DNA of 64,000 nt from Xenorhabdus khoisanae (GCF_001037465.1 NZ_LFCV01000092.1:1-64000); one strand, 5' to 3'. Shown: positions 27,314-37,829, numbered from the stretch's first letter. Notes: generated from the letters alone by a model not told the origin. Translations and numbers: made by a program.

Positions 27314-27973
27314 TCAATCGTCTTGTTGCTCCTGCTGTTTGGCAGCTTGAATTTTCTCTTTATCAGTCATTTCTTTTTTCTTTTTCAACTTCTGCCAGAT
27401 GCGACTTTCCTGCCCTCGCCACAGGCGCTGGATATTATCATGGTGACGAACCAGCACCAGACATGACAGCATTGCGACGGGAAAGGTGAGCTCAGGTTTG
27501 AACCACCAAACATAGAAAGGGGCGATTAATGCACTGATGATGGCACCTAATGAAGAGTAGCCACTTAACAGCACTGTCAGCAGCCATGTGCCGGCGATTA
27601 ACCCCATGAGATCCCAACCAATGGCGGCAATAGCCCCGAAAGCGGTTGCAACGCCTTTTCCCCCTTTGAAATGGAAGAAAATGGGATAAATATGTCCCAG
27701 ACAGGCGGCAATGGCGATAACACCTAAATAAAACGGGGGAATATTCAGTTTGTACGCCAGCCAAACCGGAACCATTCCTTTGAGGACGTCACAAATCAAC
27801 ACTGCTAATGCGGCCCATTTACCGCCGATGCGCAGTACATTCGTTGCCCCGGGATTGCCTGAACCATGCTGACGAGGATCTGGAAGCCTTGCCAAACGGC
27901 AGATTAATATCGCGCTGGATATAGAGCCACATAAGTACGCGAAGATGATCATGCCAAGCGCGATTGCACTCAT
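27314..27973 (-). CDS. plsY: PlsY, acylphosphate:glycerol-3-phosphate acyltransferase
   Basis: A 219-residue integral membrane enzyme, the first step of phospholipid synthesis in the PlsX/PlsY route. About five helices. The conserved loops are [11 protein letters not shown] (about residues 37-47), the glycine-rich [10 protein letters not shown] and a later region near the C-terminal helix. A charged C-terminal tail ([19 protein letters not shown]) extends beyond the last helix. Divergent from folB, as in E. coli. Confidence 0.93.
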   Translation of the reverse strand: MSAIALGMIIFAYLCGSISSAILICRLARLPDPRQHGSGNPGATNVLRIGGKWAALAVLICDVLKGMVPVWLAYKLNIPPFYLGVIAIAACLGHIYPIFFHFKGGKGVATAFGAIAAIGWDLMGLIAGTWLLTVLLSGYSSLGAIISALIAPFYVWWFKPELTFPVAMLSCLVLVRHHDNIQRLWRGQESRIWQKLKKKKEMTDKEKIQAAKQQEQQDD

Positions 27974-28081
27974 AAGATATCTCCAATGATAAGAGTCGTT
28001 TTCTTAAGTCTAACAGTGGATAATACGCATATTTCGTCGGAAGTGGTATCTGGCGAACCGAAAAACGGGGAAAAGGGCGTG

Positions 28082-28435
28082 ATGGATATCGTATTTATTG
28101 AAGAATTAACAGTGACTACCACGATTGGTGTTTATGACTGGGAACAAACAATTAAGCAAAAATTAGTGTTCGATATCGAAATGGGATGGGATAACAAACG
28201 AGCCTCTTCCAGTGATAATGTTGAGCACTGTCTGGATTATGCGAAGGTGAGCCAAGCCGTGATTAGCCATGTGGAAAACCAACGTTTTGCTTTGGTCGAG
28301 CGGGTGGCGGAAGAAGTGGCTGATATTTTATTGACTCAATTTCATTCACCTTGGGTAAGGGTCAAAGTCAGTAAACCGGGAGCGGTTGCACAGGCAAAAA
28401 GTGTCGGCGTGGTTATTGAGCGGAGTGCAGGTTAA
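28082..28435 (+). CDS. folB: FolB, dihydroneopterin aldolase
   Basis: A 117-residue tunnelling-fold enzyme of folate synthesis, cleaving 7,8-dihydroneopterin to 6-hydroxymethyl-dihydropterin and glycolaldehyde. Start MDIVFIEELTVTTTIGVYDW with the usual Glu; the later VERVAEEVADILL and VSKPGAVAQAKSVGV hold the conserved Glu and Lys. The start at 28082 matches the family; the frame is open upstream to 27986 but the extra 32 residues are not FolB-like. In E. coli uppP follows; here cca does. Confidence 0.93.
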   Translation: MDIVFIEELTVTTTIGVYDWEQTIKQKLVFDIEMGWDNKRASSSDNVEHCLDYAKVSQAVISHVENQRFALVERVAEEVADILLTQFHSPWVRVKVSKPGAVAQAKSVGVVIERSAG

Positions 28436-28462
28436 TTGGCTGGTTATTTAGCCGATCATATT

Positions 28463-28504
28463 AAAAAAGCGTCCCAATAATTCATTAAATTGGGACGCTT
28501 TTTT
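28463..28504. terminator. Bidirectional terminator between folB and cca
   Basis: A 16-bp perfect stem, aaaaaagcgtcccaat/attgggacgctttttt, sits between the two convergent genes and works in both directions. Confidence 0.92.
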
Positions 28505-28519
28505 ATTTATTATCAGCAA

Positions 28520-29710
28520 TTAATCCATTGAATGCTGTTTCCAGTTTTCAATGGCAATGCGTCTCTGACGTTCTAATTCTGTGCGAATCTCCGCGCCCTG
28601 AAATCCACGGGCAATCACTTCTTGGACGCTGACTTGGCTGGCAATGGTAAACACTTTGCGTAGATAATTACCTTGTGGATAGGGCGCAGCTTCCGAATCG
28701 GTATAGCCATGGTTATCTGCTTCACTACAGATAATTAATTGTTCGATTCGCTGTGGTTTACGCCAGGCATCTACAGCATTAAACAAGGTCAGCAGGGTTT
28801 CGGGAGATAATTGCTCTGCGGTATGTACCCAACTGTGATATTGCGCCACAATTGTGGCTAAATCGCGTACTGAGTTTGGGATACGCAGCCGTTCGCACAT
28901 TTGCTTCACTGACATAGCACCGATATGGCTGCATAATGAAGCGAAACGAATATCTGCCTCGTCGCTCAATTGGGTAGACATACGCAAAACTTGCAGTGAA
29001 TGGAACCCGGCATCAAGTCTGAGAGGCGTTTTTTCCTGTATTTCGTCCCGTAATGGCAGAGGAATGCCAAACAAGTTATCAATCTCAGGAAAAAGAACAG
29101 CCAATGCGCCGCAATCGCGTAACACTTGAAAATAGACCTGCGGTGACTGTGAGGCGAGTGCTTTTTCAGTTTCCCGCCAAACCCGTTCAGCGGTCAATGA
29201 TGACAACTCACCGCTTGCGACCATCTCTGCAATTAGTGATTGGGTTTCCGGTGCAATTGAAAAGCCTAAATGGGCAAAGCGGGCGGCAAAACGGGCCAAG
29301 CGCAGCACACGCAAGGGATCTTCTGAAAACGCGGCGGAAACATGCCGTAAAGTGCGATTTTTGAGATCATCGGCACCATGATAAGGATCGAACAATTCGC
29401 CTTCAGGTGTTTGGGCCATGGCGTTAATCGTTAAATCGCGGCGCAGCAGATCTTCTTCCAGTGTCACATCGGGAGCGGCATAACAGGTAAAACCGGTATA
29501 CCCCTGACCAGATTTTCTTTCTGTACGTGCCAGAGCATACTCTTCATGGGTTTTAGGGTGCAGGAAGACGGGGAAATCTTTCCCAACCTGTTGATATCCT
29601 TCTGATAGAAGTGTCTCTGGATTCCCGCCAACGACAACCCAATCCCTTTCGGTAACGGGCAGCCCCAATAATTGATCGCGAACTGCGCCGCCAACCAAAT
29701 AGACTTTCAC
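28520..29710 (-). CDS. cca: Cca, CCA-adding tRNA nucleotidyltransferase with an inactivated HD domain
   Basis: A 396-residue class II nucleotidyltransferase that builds or repairs the CCA end of tRNA with CTP and ATP. The catalytic head is intact: [12 protein letters not shown] (residues 5-16), then TERDWVVVG with Asp23, and [11 protein letters not shown]. It is shorter than the E. coli (412) or Yersinia protein. Where those have LCHDLGKGLTPPELWP and a long HHGHG loop, this protein reads [20 protein letters not shown]. The HD pair is replaced by Ser-His and about 19 residues are missing, so its phosphohydrolase function is probably lost while tRNA maturation remains. Confidence 0.93.
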   Translation of the reverse strand: MKVYLVGGAVRDQLLGLPVTERDWVVVGGNPETLLSEGYQQVGKDFPVFLHPKTHEEYALARTERKSGQGYTGFTCYAAPDVTLEEDLLRRDLTINAMAQTPEGELFDPYHGADDLKNRTLRHVSAAFSEDPLRVLRLARFAARFAHLGFSIAPETQSLIAEMVASGELSSLTAERVWRETEKALASQSPQVYFQVLRDCGALAVLFPEIDNLFGIPLPLRDEIQEKTPLRLDAGFHSLQVLRMSTQLSDEADIRFASLCSHIGAMSVKQMCERLRIPNSVRDLATIVAQYHSWVHTAEQLSPETLLTLFNAVDAWRKPQRIEQLIICSEADNHGYTDSEAAPYPQGNYLRKVFTIASQVSVQEVIARGFQGAEIRTELERQRRIAIENWKQHSMD

Positions 29711-29725
29711 TCTTGCTTCCTTAAA

Positions 29726-30346
29726 TCAGCTCATCCAGCGATCTTTCTTTTTGCGACGTGGAATAATATGCGGCAATACCAACCCAAAAATCAGGCCGAC
29801 TCCGGCCACACCACCGCCATAGGTAAACCACTGTAAGATAATTTCTCGTTGTTTATCATCCAGTTGTAAATTAGCCATTTCTACTTTTTTCTCAGCGATT
29901 GTTAATTTACTCTGGAGCTGGGCATTTTCTTTTTTCAGGTCATTGATGGCCTTATCACTGGTCGCTACCTTGTTTTGTAACTCTGCGGTACGTTTATTCC
30001 ACGTATCATCAATATTTGCCAAATTCTCGGTCAGCGTTTTGATTTTTTGCTCCATAGCCGGCAGGCGTTCACGCAGGCTTGGAATGTCACTGAGTTCACT
30101 TGCGAGGATCCAGCTTGTACGTCCTTTGCGGTCTTTTACCTGAAAGAAACCATTTTCTGATTTTGAGCTGAGCAGGATGACTTCCTCACCGGAATTCAGT
30201 GAGCCAATGATACGGTTTTGAATGCTTGGGCCGCTACGAATGTAGGCTGATAATTCATCAGAAACATAATGTGTTTCTTCAGCATGTACGGATAATGGCA
30301 GCGTGAAGCCCAATAATAAGATAAATAATCGATGTAGTTTTTTCAT
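29726..30346 (-). CDS. ygiM: YgiM-like SH3-domain envelope protein
   Basis: A 206-residue TIGR04211-type protein: signal peptide (MKKLHRLFILLLGFTLPLSV, HA), a bacterial SH3 domain (YVSDELSAYIRSGPSIQNRI onwards, to residue about 90), a coiled coil (100-170), and a C-terminal helix (GVAGVGLIFGLVLPHII) followed by basic residues RRKKKDRW. The SH3 domain is outside, anchored to the inner membrane. It is 15 bp ahead of cca and likely shares its transcript. Start chosen at 30346; upstream residues do not look like a signal peptide. Confidence 0.85.
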   Translation of the reverse strand: MKKLHRLFILLLGFTLPLSVHAEETHYVSDELSAYIRSGPSIQNRIIGSLNSGEEVILLSSKSENGFFQVKDRKGRTSWILASELSDIPSLRERLPAMEQKIKTLTENLANIDDTWNKRTAELQNKVATSDKAINDLKKENAQLQSKLTIAEKKVEMANLQLDDKQREIILQWFTYGGGVAGVGLIFGLVLPHIIPRRKKKDRWMS

Positions 30347-30616
30347 TCTGTATTCAACTGTCTCTTTGTGTATGGACCAATCGTGATTCAAACTACTTAA
30401 ATGATAGTAAAGAGTTAAGTTTGTGTGTGCAATCAGTAAACCAGAATCAATCCTCTCTCAACTGACCGAATACAGACCTTGTTAGGGGGTTTTTAACAAG
30501 GTGAGCATGATGATTGTTGAGATAACACCCTATTATGGTTTATTTTTCTCTTTTGTTAACGCAAGTGTGAACAGTATATAAAAAATTCTGTTATATGAAT
30601 TGAGGAATAAAAAAAT
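30347..30616. other. Divergent region ygiM/ygiF
   Basis: The 270-base divergent spacer contains an inverted repeat near 30478-30502 (ccttgttagggggtttttaacaagg) and AT-rich sequence that should hold promoters for both genes; I cannot place them confidently. No gene is seen. Confidence 0.5.
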
Positions 30617-31570
30617 ATGAGTTCTGTAGAAATAGAGTTGAAACTGTCTGTAAAATCTGATGCGATATCAGCAGTCCGCCAGCAGTTATTTCAGCTTCCT
30701 CATCAACACACTTCACCAAAGCATCTGACAAATATTTATTTTGAGACGCCGGATAATAAGTTACGGCGCTGGGATATGGGATTGCGCATCCGTGGTTTTG
30801 ACGGGCACTATGAGATGACAATCAAAACCGCAGGTAAAGTGATTGGTGGGTTGCACCAGCGTCCCGAATTCAATGTACCTCTGCATCATCCTGAGCTGGA
30901 TTTAGCACAGTTTCCCCCGCATATCTGGCCTGAACATACTGATCTTGCACATCTGCAAGCTGAATTGACCGTATTATTCAATACCGATTTCACTCGTGAA
31001 AAATGGCTTGTGACTTATGGGCAAAGTGAAATTGAAGTGGTGTTGGATCAAGGGAGCATTTTTTCTGGAAATCAGGCGTCACCCATTTGTGAGTTTGAGT
31101 TGGAGCTAATAAACGGCAATGTCACCGATATTCTGTCACTGGCAGAGAAACTGGCATCACAGGATGGGCTGCGTTTGGCGAATAAAAGCAAAGCAGCACG
31201 GGGATATGCACTTGCTCATGGTTTGTCGCATAAGGCGTTATCGTGTGTCCCTGATGAATTGGAATGGCAGCAGCCATTGTCTGTGCTTCTTTCTGAAATT
31301 TTGACGCAATGGCAGGAACAGGAAGAAGGATGGTTGGCGGGATTGAACGAAGGTAAAACGGGATTGATTCGGGTTGTACATTTGGTGATACAGCTAACTG
31401 AAAAGCAGGCCGGATATTTACCAGCACTGGAGCGATTGCCTGATTTACTCTCCGAATTAAGGCAGAGTTTATCTGCTGCCGATGCAGAAGCAGAAATGTT
31501 GTGTTACAGCGCTGCATGGCTGCAATGTAAGCTGGCGTTAACCCAATGTTTGATGGCTCAGTCTCGATAA
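30617..31570 (+). CDS. ygiF: YgiF-like inorganic triphosphatase (CYTH) with a shortened CHAD region
   Basis: A 317-residue protein. The N-terminal CYTH domain (1-200) has the tunnel signature EIELKLSV (residues 5-12) and the strands RIRG, EFNV, VVLDQG and CEFELELING, with NKSKAARGYAL closing it. This domain hydrolyses tripolyphosphate to pyrophosphate and phosphate. The E. coli protein continues into a full CHAD domain to about 433 residues; here the reading stops at residue 317 and the next gene begins 80 bp later with no CHAD-like sequence. CHAD is thought to bind polyphosphate. Confidence 0.85.
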   Translation: MSSVEIELKLSVKSDAISAVRQQLFQLPHQHTSPKHLTNIYFETPDNKLRRWDMGLRIRGFDGHYEMTIKTAGKVIGGLHQRPEFNVPLHHPELDLAQFPPHIWPEHTDLAHLQAELTVLFNTDFTREKWLVTYGQSEIEVVLDQGSIFSGNQASPICEFELELINGNVTDILSLAEKLASQDGLRLANKSKAARGYALAHGLSHKALSCVPDELEWQQPLSVLLSEILTQWQEQEEGWLAGLNEGKTGLIRVVHLVIQLTEKQAGYLPALERLPDLLSELRQSLSAADAEAEMLCYSAAWLQCKLALTQCLMAQSR

Positions 31571-31650
31571 GTTCAGCGCTTATTACCATTAATGATTAGC
31601 ATTTTTATAGTAATAAGCGGTAATAAACGGTAATCAAGGGAAACCCAGTC

Positions 31651-34497
31651 ATGTTGCCATTTTCATCACCTTTAGCTCAGCAATTACAGCGTGTCATCGC
31701 GAATTTCCAGCCATTAGAGGGGACTGTCGCGCCTTTTTCACTTCATGAACAGGCTGTCCTGTCATTAAGTGATTTTGCGGCAGAAAATTTACTTTCTCAC
31801 CCCGCATGGCTGGAGGATATCCGCCAGAATCCGCCGCAATCGGATGAGTGGCAATGTTATTCCGATTGGTTAGAACACGCATTGTCTACGGCAAATGATG
31901 AAAATGGATTGATGCGGGTTTTGCGCCTGTTCCGTCATCGAATGTTGGTCAGGATTGCATGGTCACAGGCTTTACAAAGCAGCACGACAGAACAGACTTT
32001 ACAGCAGTTAAGTATGCTGGCTGAAACCCTGATTGTCGCCGCTCGTGATTGGCTTTACCTGCGTTGCTGTCAGGATTGGGGAACGCCGACCAATAGTGAT
32101 GGCGTGGCACAACCGTTGTTAATTCTGGGAATGGGTAAATTGGGCGGCGGAGAACTCAATTTTTCCTCTGACATTGACCTCATTTTTGCTTATCCGGCAA
32201 ATGGCGTCACCCAAGGCGGGCGCCGTGAAATGGATAACTCCCAGTTTTTTACTCGCTTGGGACAGAAATTAATTAAGGTGTTGGATCAACAAACCGTAGA
32301 TGGATTTGTTTATCGTGTGGACATGAGGCTGCGTCCGTTTGGTGACAGTGGGCCTTTGGTATTCAGTTTCCCTGCTCTGGAAGACTATTATCAGGAACAA
32401 GGGCGTGACTGGGAACGTTACGCGTTGGTGAAAGCGCGTATTTTAGGGCATGACGAGCAGGCTTATTCACAGGAATTGCGCCAGATGTTGCGTCCTTTTG
32501 TCTTCCGTCGCTATATCGATTTTAGCGTGATCCAGTCCTTGCGGAATATGAAGGGCATGATTGAGCGGGAAGTTCGCCGTCGTGGATTAAAAGACAATAT
32601 TAAATTAGGCGCGGGCGGGATTCGGGAAATCGAATTTATCACTCAGGTTTTTCAGCTTATTCGCGGCGGAAGGGAACCGAGTCTGCAATCCCGCTCATTA
32701 TTGCCAACATTGAAGGCCATCGAAAACCTGGCTTTACTGCCACCGGAACAGGTAAGGCAGCTCGAAGAAAGTTATTTGTTCCTGCGTCGGCTTGAAAACC
32801 TGCTGCAATCGATTCGCGATCAGCAAACACAAACCTTGCCGGATAATGTATTGGATCGTGCTCGTTTATCTTGGGGAATGGGTTTTCCGGATTGGGATGC
32901 GTTGATGGCAGAAACAGAACGCAAAATGCATGCTGTCCGAGGTATTTTCCAGCTGTTGATTGGCGATGAAAGCGAAGAGAATGGCGAGGAAGCTAACCAT
33001 GTGCCATTTAAAAGTTTATGGCAGGAAGCGTTGAACAGGGACGAACTCATCACATTGGTTCCTCATCTTGATGAAGCAGAAGCCCAGAAAATGCTGGATG
33101 TGATCGCACTTTTTCGTCAGGACGTCAGTAAACGCACGATCGGCCCAAGGGGACGAGATGTACTTGACCAACTGATGCCACGCTTGTTGGCAAAAATTGG
33201 TGTGCGGGAGGATGCTAATGCCGTTTTGGAGCGGATTATCCCGCTGTTACTCAGTATTGTCAGCCGGACGACTTATCTGGAACTGATGCTGGAATCAGAG
33301 CAAGTCATGATTCACGTGATTCGCCTGTGTGCCGCTTCCCCGATGATTGCCAGCCAGCTTACCCGCCATCCCTTGCTGCTGGATGAATTGCTCGATCCAA
33401 AATCGTTGTATCAGCCGTTGCCGATGGAAGCCTATCGCGATGAGCTTTATCAATATTTGCTGCGTATTCCTGAAGATGATGATGAGCAATTGCTGGAAGC
33501 CTTACGTCAATTTAAGCAAGCTCAGTTATTGCGGATTGCAGCAGAAGACATTGTAGGTGCTTTGCCGGTGATGAAAGTGAGTGATCACCTGACTTATCTG
33601 GCGGAAGCCATTATTGGTGCCGTTGTGCAGCAGGCGTGGAACCAGATGGTCAAACGCTATGGCACTCCTGCTCATTTATCCCAGCGAGGGGGGCTGGGGT
33701 TTGCCATTATCGGTTATGGCAAATTAGGGGGCTGGGAGCTGGGTTATAGTTCCGATTTGGATCTGGTTTTCCTGTTGGATTGCCCAATGGGGGTAGTGAC
33801 CGACGGTGCCCGCGCCATTGATGCCCGTCAGTTTTATTTGCGCCTTGCTCAACGCATCATTCACCTGTTCAGTACTCGAACGGCATCGGGAATATTATAT
33901 GACGTTGATGCCCGCTTGCGTCCATCCGGTGAATCAGGAATGTTGGTCAGCACGCTTGAGGCTTTTGATGACTACCAGAAAAATGAAGCGTGGACTTGGG
34001 AACACCAAGCGTTGATTCGGGCGCGCATGGTTTTTGGCGATGAGAAAATGCGTAGTGACTTTGAGCGCATTCGCCGTGAAACATTATGTATTCCTCGCGA
34101 CCCTGCGTTTTTGCGCCAGCAAGTGCGTGAAATGCGTGAAAAAATGCACCGGCATTTAGGCAGTCATCAACAAGATCAATTTGATATCAAGGCTGATCCG
34201 GGCGGGATCACCGATATTGAGTTTATTGCCCAGTATCAGGTACTGCGTTATGCGCCGGAAAATGCCAAATTGACCCGTTGGTCTGATAATGTGCGCATTT
34301 TCGAATTAATGGCGAATCATAATATTATGGATGAGCAGGAAGCGATGGCATTGACGCAGGCTTATATCACCATGCGTGATGAACTCCACCACCTTGCCTT
34401 GCAAACACTACCCAGCCGGATTTCATCTGACCATTTTAGCCAGCAGCAGACATTGGTTCGTGATAGCTGGCAGAAGTGGCTAGCAGATAATCGTTGA
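31651..34497 (+). CDS. glnE: GlnE, glutamine synthetase adenylyltransferase/deadenylase
   Basis: A 948-residue bifunctional enzyme that adds AMP to, or removes AMP from, glutamine synthetase in response to PII. Two nucleotidyltransferase-like halves: the N-terminal deadenylylase ([20 protein letters not shown], about 168-187) and the C-terminal adenylylase ([20 protein letters not shown], about 685-704). Length is standard. It lies 80 bp after ygiF and before hldE, as in E. coli. Confidence 0.97.
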   Translation: MLPFSSPLAQQLQRVIANFQPLEGTVAPFSLHEQAVLSLSDFAAENLLSHPAWLEDIRQNPPQSDEWQCYSDWLEHALSTANDENGLMRVLRLFRHRMLVRIAWSQALQSSTTEQTLQQLSMLAETLIVAARDWLYLRCCQDWGTPTNSDGVAQPLLILGMGKLGGGELNFSSDIDLIFAYPANGVTQGGRREMDNSQFFTRLGQKLIKVLDQQTVDGFVYRVDMRLRPFGDSGPLVFSFPALEDYYQEQGRDWERYALVKARILGHDEQAYSQELRQMLRPFVFRRYIDFSVIQSLRNMKGMIEREVRRRGLKDNIKLGAGGIREIEFITQVFQLIRGGREPSLQSRSLLPTLKAIENLALLPPEQVRQLEESYLFLRRLENLLQSIRDQQTQTLPDNVLDRARLSWGMGFPDWDALMAETERKMHAVRGIFQLLIGDESEENGEEANHVPFKSLWQEALNRDELITLVPHLDEAEAQKMLDVIALFRQDVSKRTIGPRGRDVLDQLMPRLLAKIGVREDANAVLERIIPLLLSIVSRTTYLELMLESEQVMIHVIRLCAASPMIASQLTRHPLLLDELLDPKSLYQPLPMEAYRDELYQYLLRIPEDDDEQLLEALRQFKQAQLLRIAAEDIVGALPVMKVSDHLTYLAEAIIGAVVQQAWNQMVKRYGTPAHLSQRGGLGFAIIGYGKLGGWELGYSSDLDLVFLLDCPMGVVTDGARAIDARQFYLRLAQRIIHLFSTRTASGILYDVDARLRPSGESGMLVSTLEAFDDYQKNEAWTWEHQALIRARMVFGDEKMRSDFERIRRETLCIPRDPAFLRQQVREMREKMHRHLGSHQQDQFDIKADPGGITDIEFIAQYQVLRYAPENAKLTRWSDNVRIFELMANHNIMDEQEAMALTQAYITMRDELHHLALQTLPSRISSDHFSQQQTLVRDSWQKWLADNR

Positions 34498-34585
34498 AAT
34501 TGTCGGTTTTGCTGCTGATCTTACTGGCATTCAGACGGGTTATGGTAATATCCACCACAGTTTATTTTGATATTTGGAGCATGGG

Positions 34586-36010
34586 ATGAAAGTAACACTC
34601 CCTGATTTTCACCGCGCAGGTGTTTTAGTTGTTGGTGATGTCATGTTAGATCGCTATTGGTACGGCCCTACCAGCCGCATTTCACCGGAAGCGCCGGTTC
34701 CCGTGGTTAAAGTGGAAACGATTGAAGAGCGTCCTGGTGGCGCGGCGAACGTCGCCATGAATATTGCGTCACTGGGGGCAAATTCACGTCTGGTCGGGTT
34801 GACGGGTGTTGATGATGCGGCAAGGGCATTGAACGAAAAACTCAGTAGTGTGAAAGTCCAATGTGATTTTGTTCCTGTTCCAACTCATCCAACTATCACG
34901 AAATTGCGTGTTTTATCACGTAACCAGCAATTGCTTCGTCTGGATTTTGAAGAAGGTTTCCAGAATGTTGATGCTCAGCCGATGCTGGAGAAAATTCGAC
35001 AATCTTTGCCACATATTGGGGCGTTGGTTCTGTCGGATTATGCAAAGGGAGCGCTGAACCAAGTTCAGGCAATGATTAAGCTTGCTAACGAAGCCGACGT
35101 TCCTGTGCTTATCGATCCAAAAGGCAGCGATTTTGAGCGTTATCGTGGCGCAACATTACTCACGCCAAATATGTCAGAATTTGAAGCGGTTGTAGGACAC
35201 TGTAAAGACGATGACGATCTGGTACAGAAAGGCACGCAACTGGTACAGGATCTGGAACTGAAAGCGTTGCTGATCACGCGTTCTGAGCGTGGCATGAGTT
35301 TGCTGCGAGTCGGGCAGCCGCCTCTGCATTTGCCAACTCAGGCACAGGAAGTTTTTGATGTCACGGGTGCGGGCGATACCGTAATTGGTGTATTGGCAAC
35401 GGCTCTTGCTGCCGGCAAACCGCTGAATGAAGCTTGTTACCTTGCCAATGCGGCGGCAGGTGTTGTGGTTGGTAAACTGGGAACTTCTACTGTTTCGCCT
35501 GTCGAACTGGAAAACGCAGTGCGTGGACGGGCAGAAACCGGGTTTGGCATAATGAGCGAAGCGCAACTGAAAGAGGTTGTTGCACAGGCTCGTCAGCGCG
35601 GCGAACGTATTGTGATGACTAACGGCTGTTTTGATATTCTTCACGCCGGGCATGTTTCTTACCTGTCCAATGCGCGCAAATTAGGTGATCGTTTGATTGT
35701 TGCCGTTAATAGCGATGCCTCCACCAAGCGACTGAAAGGGGAAACCCGCCCGGTCAACCCACTGGAACAGCGTATGATTGTATTATCGGCACTGGAATCC
35801 GTGGATTGGGTGGTGGAATTTGAGGAAGATACCCCTCAGCGTTTAATTGCAGGTATCCTGCCGGATATTTTGGTCAAAGGTGGTGATTACAAACCAGAAG
35901 AGATCGCCGGTAGCGAAGAAGTTTGGGCGGCTGGTGGCGAAGTTAAGGTATTGAACTTCGAAGATGGTATTTCCACGACCAATATCATCAAAACCATTAA
36001 GCGCCAGTAA
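34586..36010 (+). CDS. hldE: HldE, heptose-7-phosphate kinase / heptose-1-phosphate adenylyltransferase
   Basis: A 474-residue two-domain enzyme for ADP-heptose, the precursor of the LPS inner core. The N-terminal ribokinase-type domain (1-318) ends with the catalytic [11 protein letters not shown] near residue 264. The C-terminal nucleotidyltransferase domain (340-474) has [16 protein letters not shown]. Start at 34586; a TTG at 34574 would add four residues. Loss should give a deep-rough LPS. Confidence 0.96.
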   Translation: MKVTLPDFHRAGVLVVGDVMLDRYWYGPTSRISPEAPVPVVKVETIEERPGGAANVAMNIASLGANSRLVGLTGVDDAARALNEKLSSVKVQCDFVPVPTHPTITKLRVLSRNQQLLRLDFEEGFQNVDAQPMLEKIRQSLPHIGALVLSDYAKGALNQVQAMIKLANEADVPVLIDPKGSDFERYRGATLLTPNMSEFEAVVGHCKDDDDLVQKGTQLVQDLELKALLITRSERGMSLLRVGQPPLHLPTQAQEVFDVTGAGDTVIGVLATALAAGKPLNEACYLANAAAGVVVGKLGTSTVSPVELENAVRGRAETGFGIMSEAQLKEVVAQARQRGERIVMTNGCFDILHAGHVSYLSNARKLGDRLIVAVNSDASTKRLKGETRPVNPLEQRMIVLSALESVDWVVEFEEDTPQRLIAGILPDILVKGGDYKPEEIAGSEEVWAAGGEVKVLNFEDGISTTNIIKTIKRQ

Positions 36011-36024
36011 GTTTGGTATTGTGT

Positions 36025-36181
36025 CCGTTATGCTTCTTTGTGAGCATAACGGCATATACCCTTCGTCTTTCAAGTTGTCTCTTTGTTGGCTGCACTCACT
36101 CACCCCGGCCACATAGTTATCTATGCTCCCGGAGATTCGTTCCCTTGCCGCCGCGACGCAACTTGAAATCCATTGGGTATA
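36025..36181 (+). repeat. Hairpin plus 127-bp inverted-end repeat after hldE
   Basis: 36025-36052 is a perfect 10-bp stem (ccgttatgct/agcataacgg). 36055-36181 is a repeat whose ends are inverted copies (tatacccttcgtctttcaag at the left, cttgaaatccattgggtata at the right). Its interior has the chattery sequence ccggccacatagttatctat and ends gcggcgacg-like. A related, shorter copy lies at 37753-37815. This looks like a genome-wide small repeat; it may act as a transcript end. Confidence 0.7.
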
Positions 36182-36270
36182 GAGAAAAATATAAGATGAT
36201 TTTTTTATGTTGAAAATAAAAGGAAACGATGGAGGAGAACGAAGCTACGATAGCTATTCTCCTCACACAA

Positions 36271-36546
36271 TTATTCAGCCTGCTCAGTTTTCTTGTCTGA
36301 ACCTTCCTGACGGGCTTCCAATTCAGTTAAGCGTTGTTCCAGCGCAACCAACTTTTCACGTGTACGCAGAAGAACTTGTGTCTGAACATCAAACTCTTCA
36401 CGGTTGACAAGATCCAGCTTGCTCAGTTGAGATTGCAGAACGGTACGCAATTTTTTTTCTACGTCGTCACCAAACTCTTTGACACCTTTCGGCATTGCAT
36501 TGTGGATTTGGCGGGCAATTTGTTCAATTTTCTTTGGATCAAGCAT
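36271..36546 (-). CDS. ubiK: UbiK (YqiC), ubiquinone biosynthesis accessory factor
   Basis: A 91-residue protein: [20 protein letters not shown] at the N-terminus, then an amphipathic stretch and a C-terminal coiled coil ([20 protein letters not shown] onwards, with [11 protein letters not shown]). It helps the late steps of ubiquinone synthesis, probably by assisting the UbiJ-containing complex. Start at 36546 with AAGGAT upstream; seven extra residues are possible from 36567. It is divergent from the ribB riboswitch. Confidence 0.88.
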   Translation of the reverse strand: MLDPKKIEQIARQIHNAMPKGVKEFGDDVEKKLRTVLQSQLSKLDLVNREEFDVQTQVLLRTREKLVALEQRLTELEARQEGSDKKTEQAE

Positions 36547-36686
36547 GATGATCATCCTTTTATGCATAATTGTGTTGGCAGTATTCTAATACTTGATGAT
36601 GAAAGCATAAATGATTGCGAGCCAGGTTTCATATTTGATTTTGTAGATTGCCCCTACAGATTATTAGCGCTATAGTGAAATTGTTT
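36547..36686. other. Divergent region ubiK/ribB
   Basis: About 140 bases between ubiK and the FMN riboswitch. It presumably holds the ribB promoter, but no strong elements are seen. Confidence 0.4.
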
Positions 36687-36860
36687 ATCTCAGGGCAGGG
36701 TGAAAGTCCCTACCGGCGGTAACATGAAATGATCGAATGATCATTTTATGAAGCCCGCGAGCGCTCTGTTTGTTGTTATCCGTAACGAAATAAAACAGAG
36801 GTCAGCAGATCCAGTGTGATTCTGGAGCCGACGGTGATAGTCCGGATGGGAGAGAATAAC
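36687..36860 (+). promoter_or_regulatory. FMN riboswitch (RFN element) controlling ribB
   Basis: The RFN signature is complete: ATCTCAGGGCAGGGTGAAAG, then CCCTACCGGCGGTAA, the AGCCCGCGAGCGC block, GGTCAGCAGATCC, the GATTCTGGAGCCGACGGTGA block and AGTCCGGATGGGAGAG at the end. It sits 120 bases before the ribB start. When FMN binds, ribB expression falls, a feedback loop on riboflavin synthesis. Confidence 0.96.
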
Positions 36861-36869
36861 AGCATCAAT

Positions 36870-36898
36870 CGAGTGCTTGCGCTCGTCTGTTGTTTTTG
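36870..36898 (+). terminator. Possible intrinsic terminator after the FMN riboswitch
   Basis: A 6-bp stem (cgagtg cttg cgctcg, one wobble) is followed by TCTGTTGTTTTTG. It lies between the riboswitch and ribB, so FMN could act through premature termination, though the stem is short and control through the start region is equally possible. Confidence 0.4.
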
Positions 36899-36979
36899 TT
36901 GCCGTATTTTTGTGCAGCACGAACTCCTCAAAATTGCCCTGATTCTGGTAATCCATACATTTAAAGAGGTTTCTTTACC

Positions 36980-37633
36980 ATGAATCAGACGCTACTTTCC
37001 TCATATGGGACGCCATTTGAACGTGTTGAACGTGCGCTTGTTGCTTTGCGTGCGGGTCAGGGTGTGATGGTATTGGATGATGAAAATCGTGAAAATGAAG
37101 GCGATATGATTTTCGTTGCCGAAACAATGACGGTAGAACAAATGGCATTGACCATCCGTCATGGCAGTGGAATTGTTTGCCTTTGCCTGACCGAAGAACG
37201 TCGTCAGCAGTTAAATTTACCCATGATGGTAGAAAATAATTCCAGTCAGTACCAGACAGCTTTCACTGTCACCATTGAAGCCGCGCAGGGGGTAACCACC
37301 GGCGTGTCTGCGGCAGATCGTATCACCACGATCCAAGCCGCCATTGCAGACGATGCTCAACCAAACGATCTGAATCGGCCCGGGCATGTTTTTCCTTTGC
37401 GGGCGCAACCGGGAGGCGTTCTGACTCGCCGTGGTCATACTGAAGCCACCATTGACTTGGTTAAATTGGCCGGTTTCAGGCCTGCGGGGGTACTGTGTGA
37501 ATTGACGAACGACGATGGTTCAATGGCCCGTGCACCTGAAGTGATTGAATTCGCAAAACTGCATGGTATGCCGGTAGTCACTATCGAAGACTTGGTGGAC
37601 TATCGCTTAAAGATAGCAAAGGCGGCGAGTTAA
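36980..37633 (+). CDS. ribB: RibB, 3,4-dihydroxy-2-butanone 4-phosphate synthase
   Basis: A 217-residue enzyme converting ribulose 5-phosphate to 3,4-dihydroxybutanone 4-phosphate and formate for the riboflavin xylene ring. Conserved features: [16 protein letters not shown] (acidic metal site, residues 33-48), RHGSGIVC, and the C-terminal [16 protein letters not shown] with HTE. It is the single-domain E. coli-type RibB, without the GTP cyclohydrolase II fusion. It lies under the FMN riboswitch. Confidence 0.97.
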   Translation: MNQTLLSSYGTPFERVERALVALRAGQGVMVLDDENRENEGDMIFVAETMTVEQMALTIRHGSGIVCLCLTEERRQQLNLPMMVENNSSQYQTAFTVTIEAAQGVTTGVSAADRITTIQAAIADDAQPNDLNRPGHVFPLRAQPGGVLTRRGHTEATIDLVKLAGFRPAGVLCELTNDDGSMARAPEVIEFAKLHGMPVVTIEDLVDYRLKIAKAAS

Positions 37634-37752
37634 CAGCCTCCTTAAATAGGTTACTTTAAGACACCAGTTCATCATGATGGGTAAGAGATATTGTTTTCTT
37701 TAGTATGGATAGAAAACAGTGGATGAAAAAAAATCGGATAGAATATATCGGT

Positions 37753-37815
37753 TATACCCAACAGATTTTGAGTTACTGTGCAGTAGCACAGTAAATTGAA
37801 AGATGAGGAAAAATA
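37753..37815. repeat. Short, decayed relative of the 127-bp inverted-end repeat
   Basis: The left end tatacccaacagattttgag resembles the inverted right end of the repeat at 36055-36181 (tatacccaatggatttcaag), and the right part aaattgaaagatgagg resembles its inverted left end. The interior is shrunk to a hairpin, actgtgc-agta-gcacagt. Confidence 0.5.
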
Positions 37816-37829
37816 TCGCATGCACGTAT

